Part shown: positions 63,251-64,000 of the stretch, piece by piece
Position numbering within the stretch: position 1 is the stretch's first letter
Layout: each line of letters starts with the position of its first letter
DNA from: Lentibacillus sp. CBA3610
GTDB taxonomy: Bacteria; Bacillota; Bacilli; Bacillales; Amphibacillaceae
Assembly (NCBI RefSeq): GCF_013373365.1
Contig: NZ_CP035925.1
Span: 744,001 to 808,000, forward strand
Direction of reading: 5' to 3'
Length of the DNA stretch: 64,000 bases
Position numbers and translations under genes: made by a program
The notes under the pieces: generated by a model
Database searches by the model: none
Seen by the model: the letters and a program-made list of their open reading frames with translations, nothing else
What the model was told of the DNA's origin: nothing

Positions 63251-64000
<750 letters not shown>

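Overview
The window reads as chromosome of a spore-forming, Gram-positive bacterium of the Bacillaceae, most likely the Oceanobacillus/Virgibacillus/Lentibacillus group (inference). The evidence is the strong AGGAGG ribosome sites with TTG/GTG starts, a germination-channel operon (spoVA type), a Spo0E-like peptide, RpoY, RNase J1, and a right-hand third that follows the Bacillus subtilis order ykyB - ykuE - ykuF - ykuL - ykuS - ykuT - ykuV ... ktrC - rnjA - rpoY - def - ykyA - pdhA. No rRNA, tRNA, transposase, prophage module or CRISPR array was seen.

Layout. 0-9.3 kb: an Aquifex-type aconitase (frameshifted), YceI, small membrane proteins, an orphan SPP1-type holin, oligoendopeptidase F, a TPP riboswitch with thiamine transporter ThiT, and a polytopic permease. 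9.3-10.35 kb: a copy of a dispersed GC-rich repeat followed by about twelve tandem copies of a 52-bp unit. 10.5-17 kb: glutamate dehydrogenase, an oxalate/formate-type MFS carrier, a molybdenum formate dehydrogenase and a DUF1641 partner, all carrying frameshifts. 17-21.2 kb: CstA, a small protein ending in Cys-Cys, an ArsA/Get3-like ATPase and a quinone-oxidoreductase-like enzyme. 21.3-25.5 kb: two inverted copies of the dispersed repeat, then a complete seven-gene spoVA2mob-type operon (DUF1657, YhcN-like lipoprotein, SpoVAC, SpoVAD, SpoVAEb, DUF1657, DUF421-DUF1657 '2Duf').

26-41 kb: lipoproteins, MoeA and MoaA (cofactor supply for the formate dehydrogenase), YwpF, a TrkH/Ktr potassium channel followed by a PAS-GGDEF-EAL protein, an HtrA-like protease with a zinc-ribbon/TPR partner, signal peptidase I, a PilZ protein, Spo0E-like and FbpB-like peptides, an iron-sulfur repair protein and an EamA transporter. 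41-51.5 kb: YkyB, Sco, the Tat-exported phosphoesterase YkuE, YkuF, TrhA, CbpB, YkuS, MscS, YkuV and a heterodimeric ABC exporter. 51.7-57.7 kb: cydABCD for cytochrome bd oxidase. 57.9-64 kb: KtrC, RNase J1, RpoY, peptide deformylase, YkyA and the start of pdhA.

Reading caution: many genes, including ones expected to be important (rnjA, cydC, spoVAD), carry single-base indels, several at homopolymers. The 10-14 kb stretch is especially dense in them and the tandem repeat decays in the same stretch. Sequence error is the simplest explanation for most. I label these genes pseudogene because their frames are broken as given, and describe the protein they would encode.
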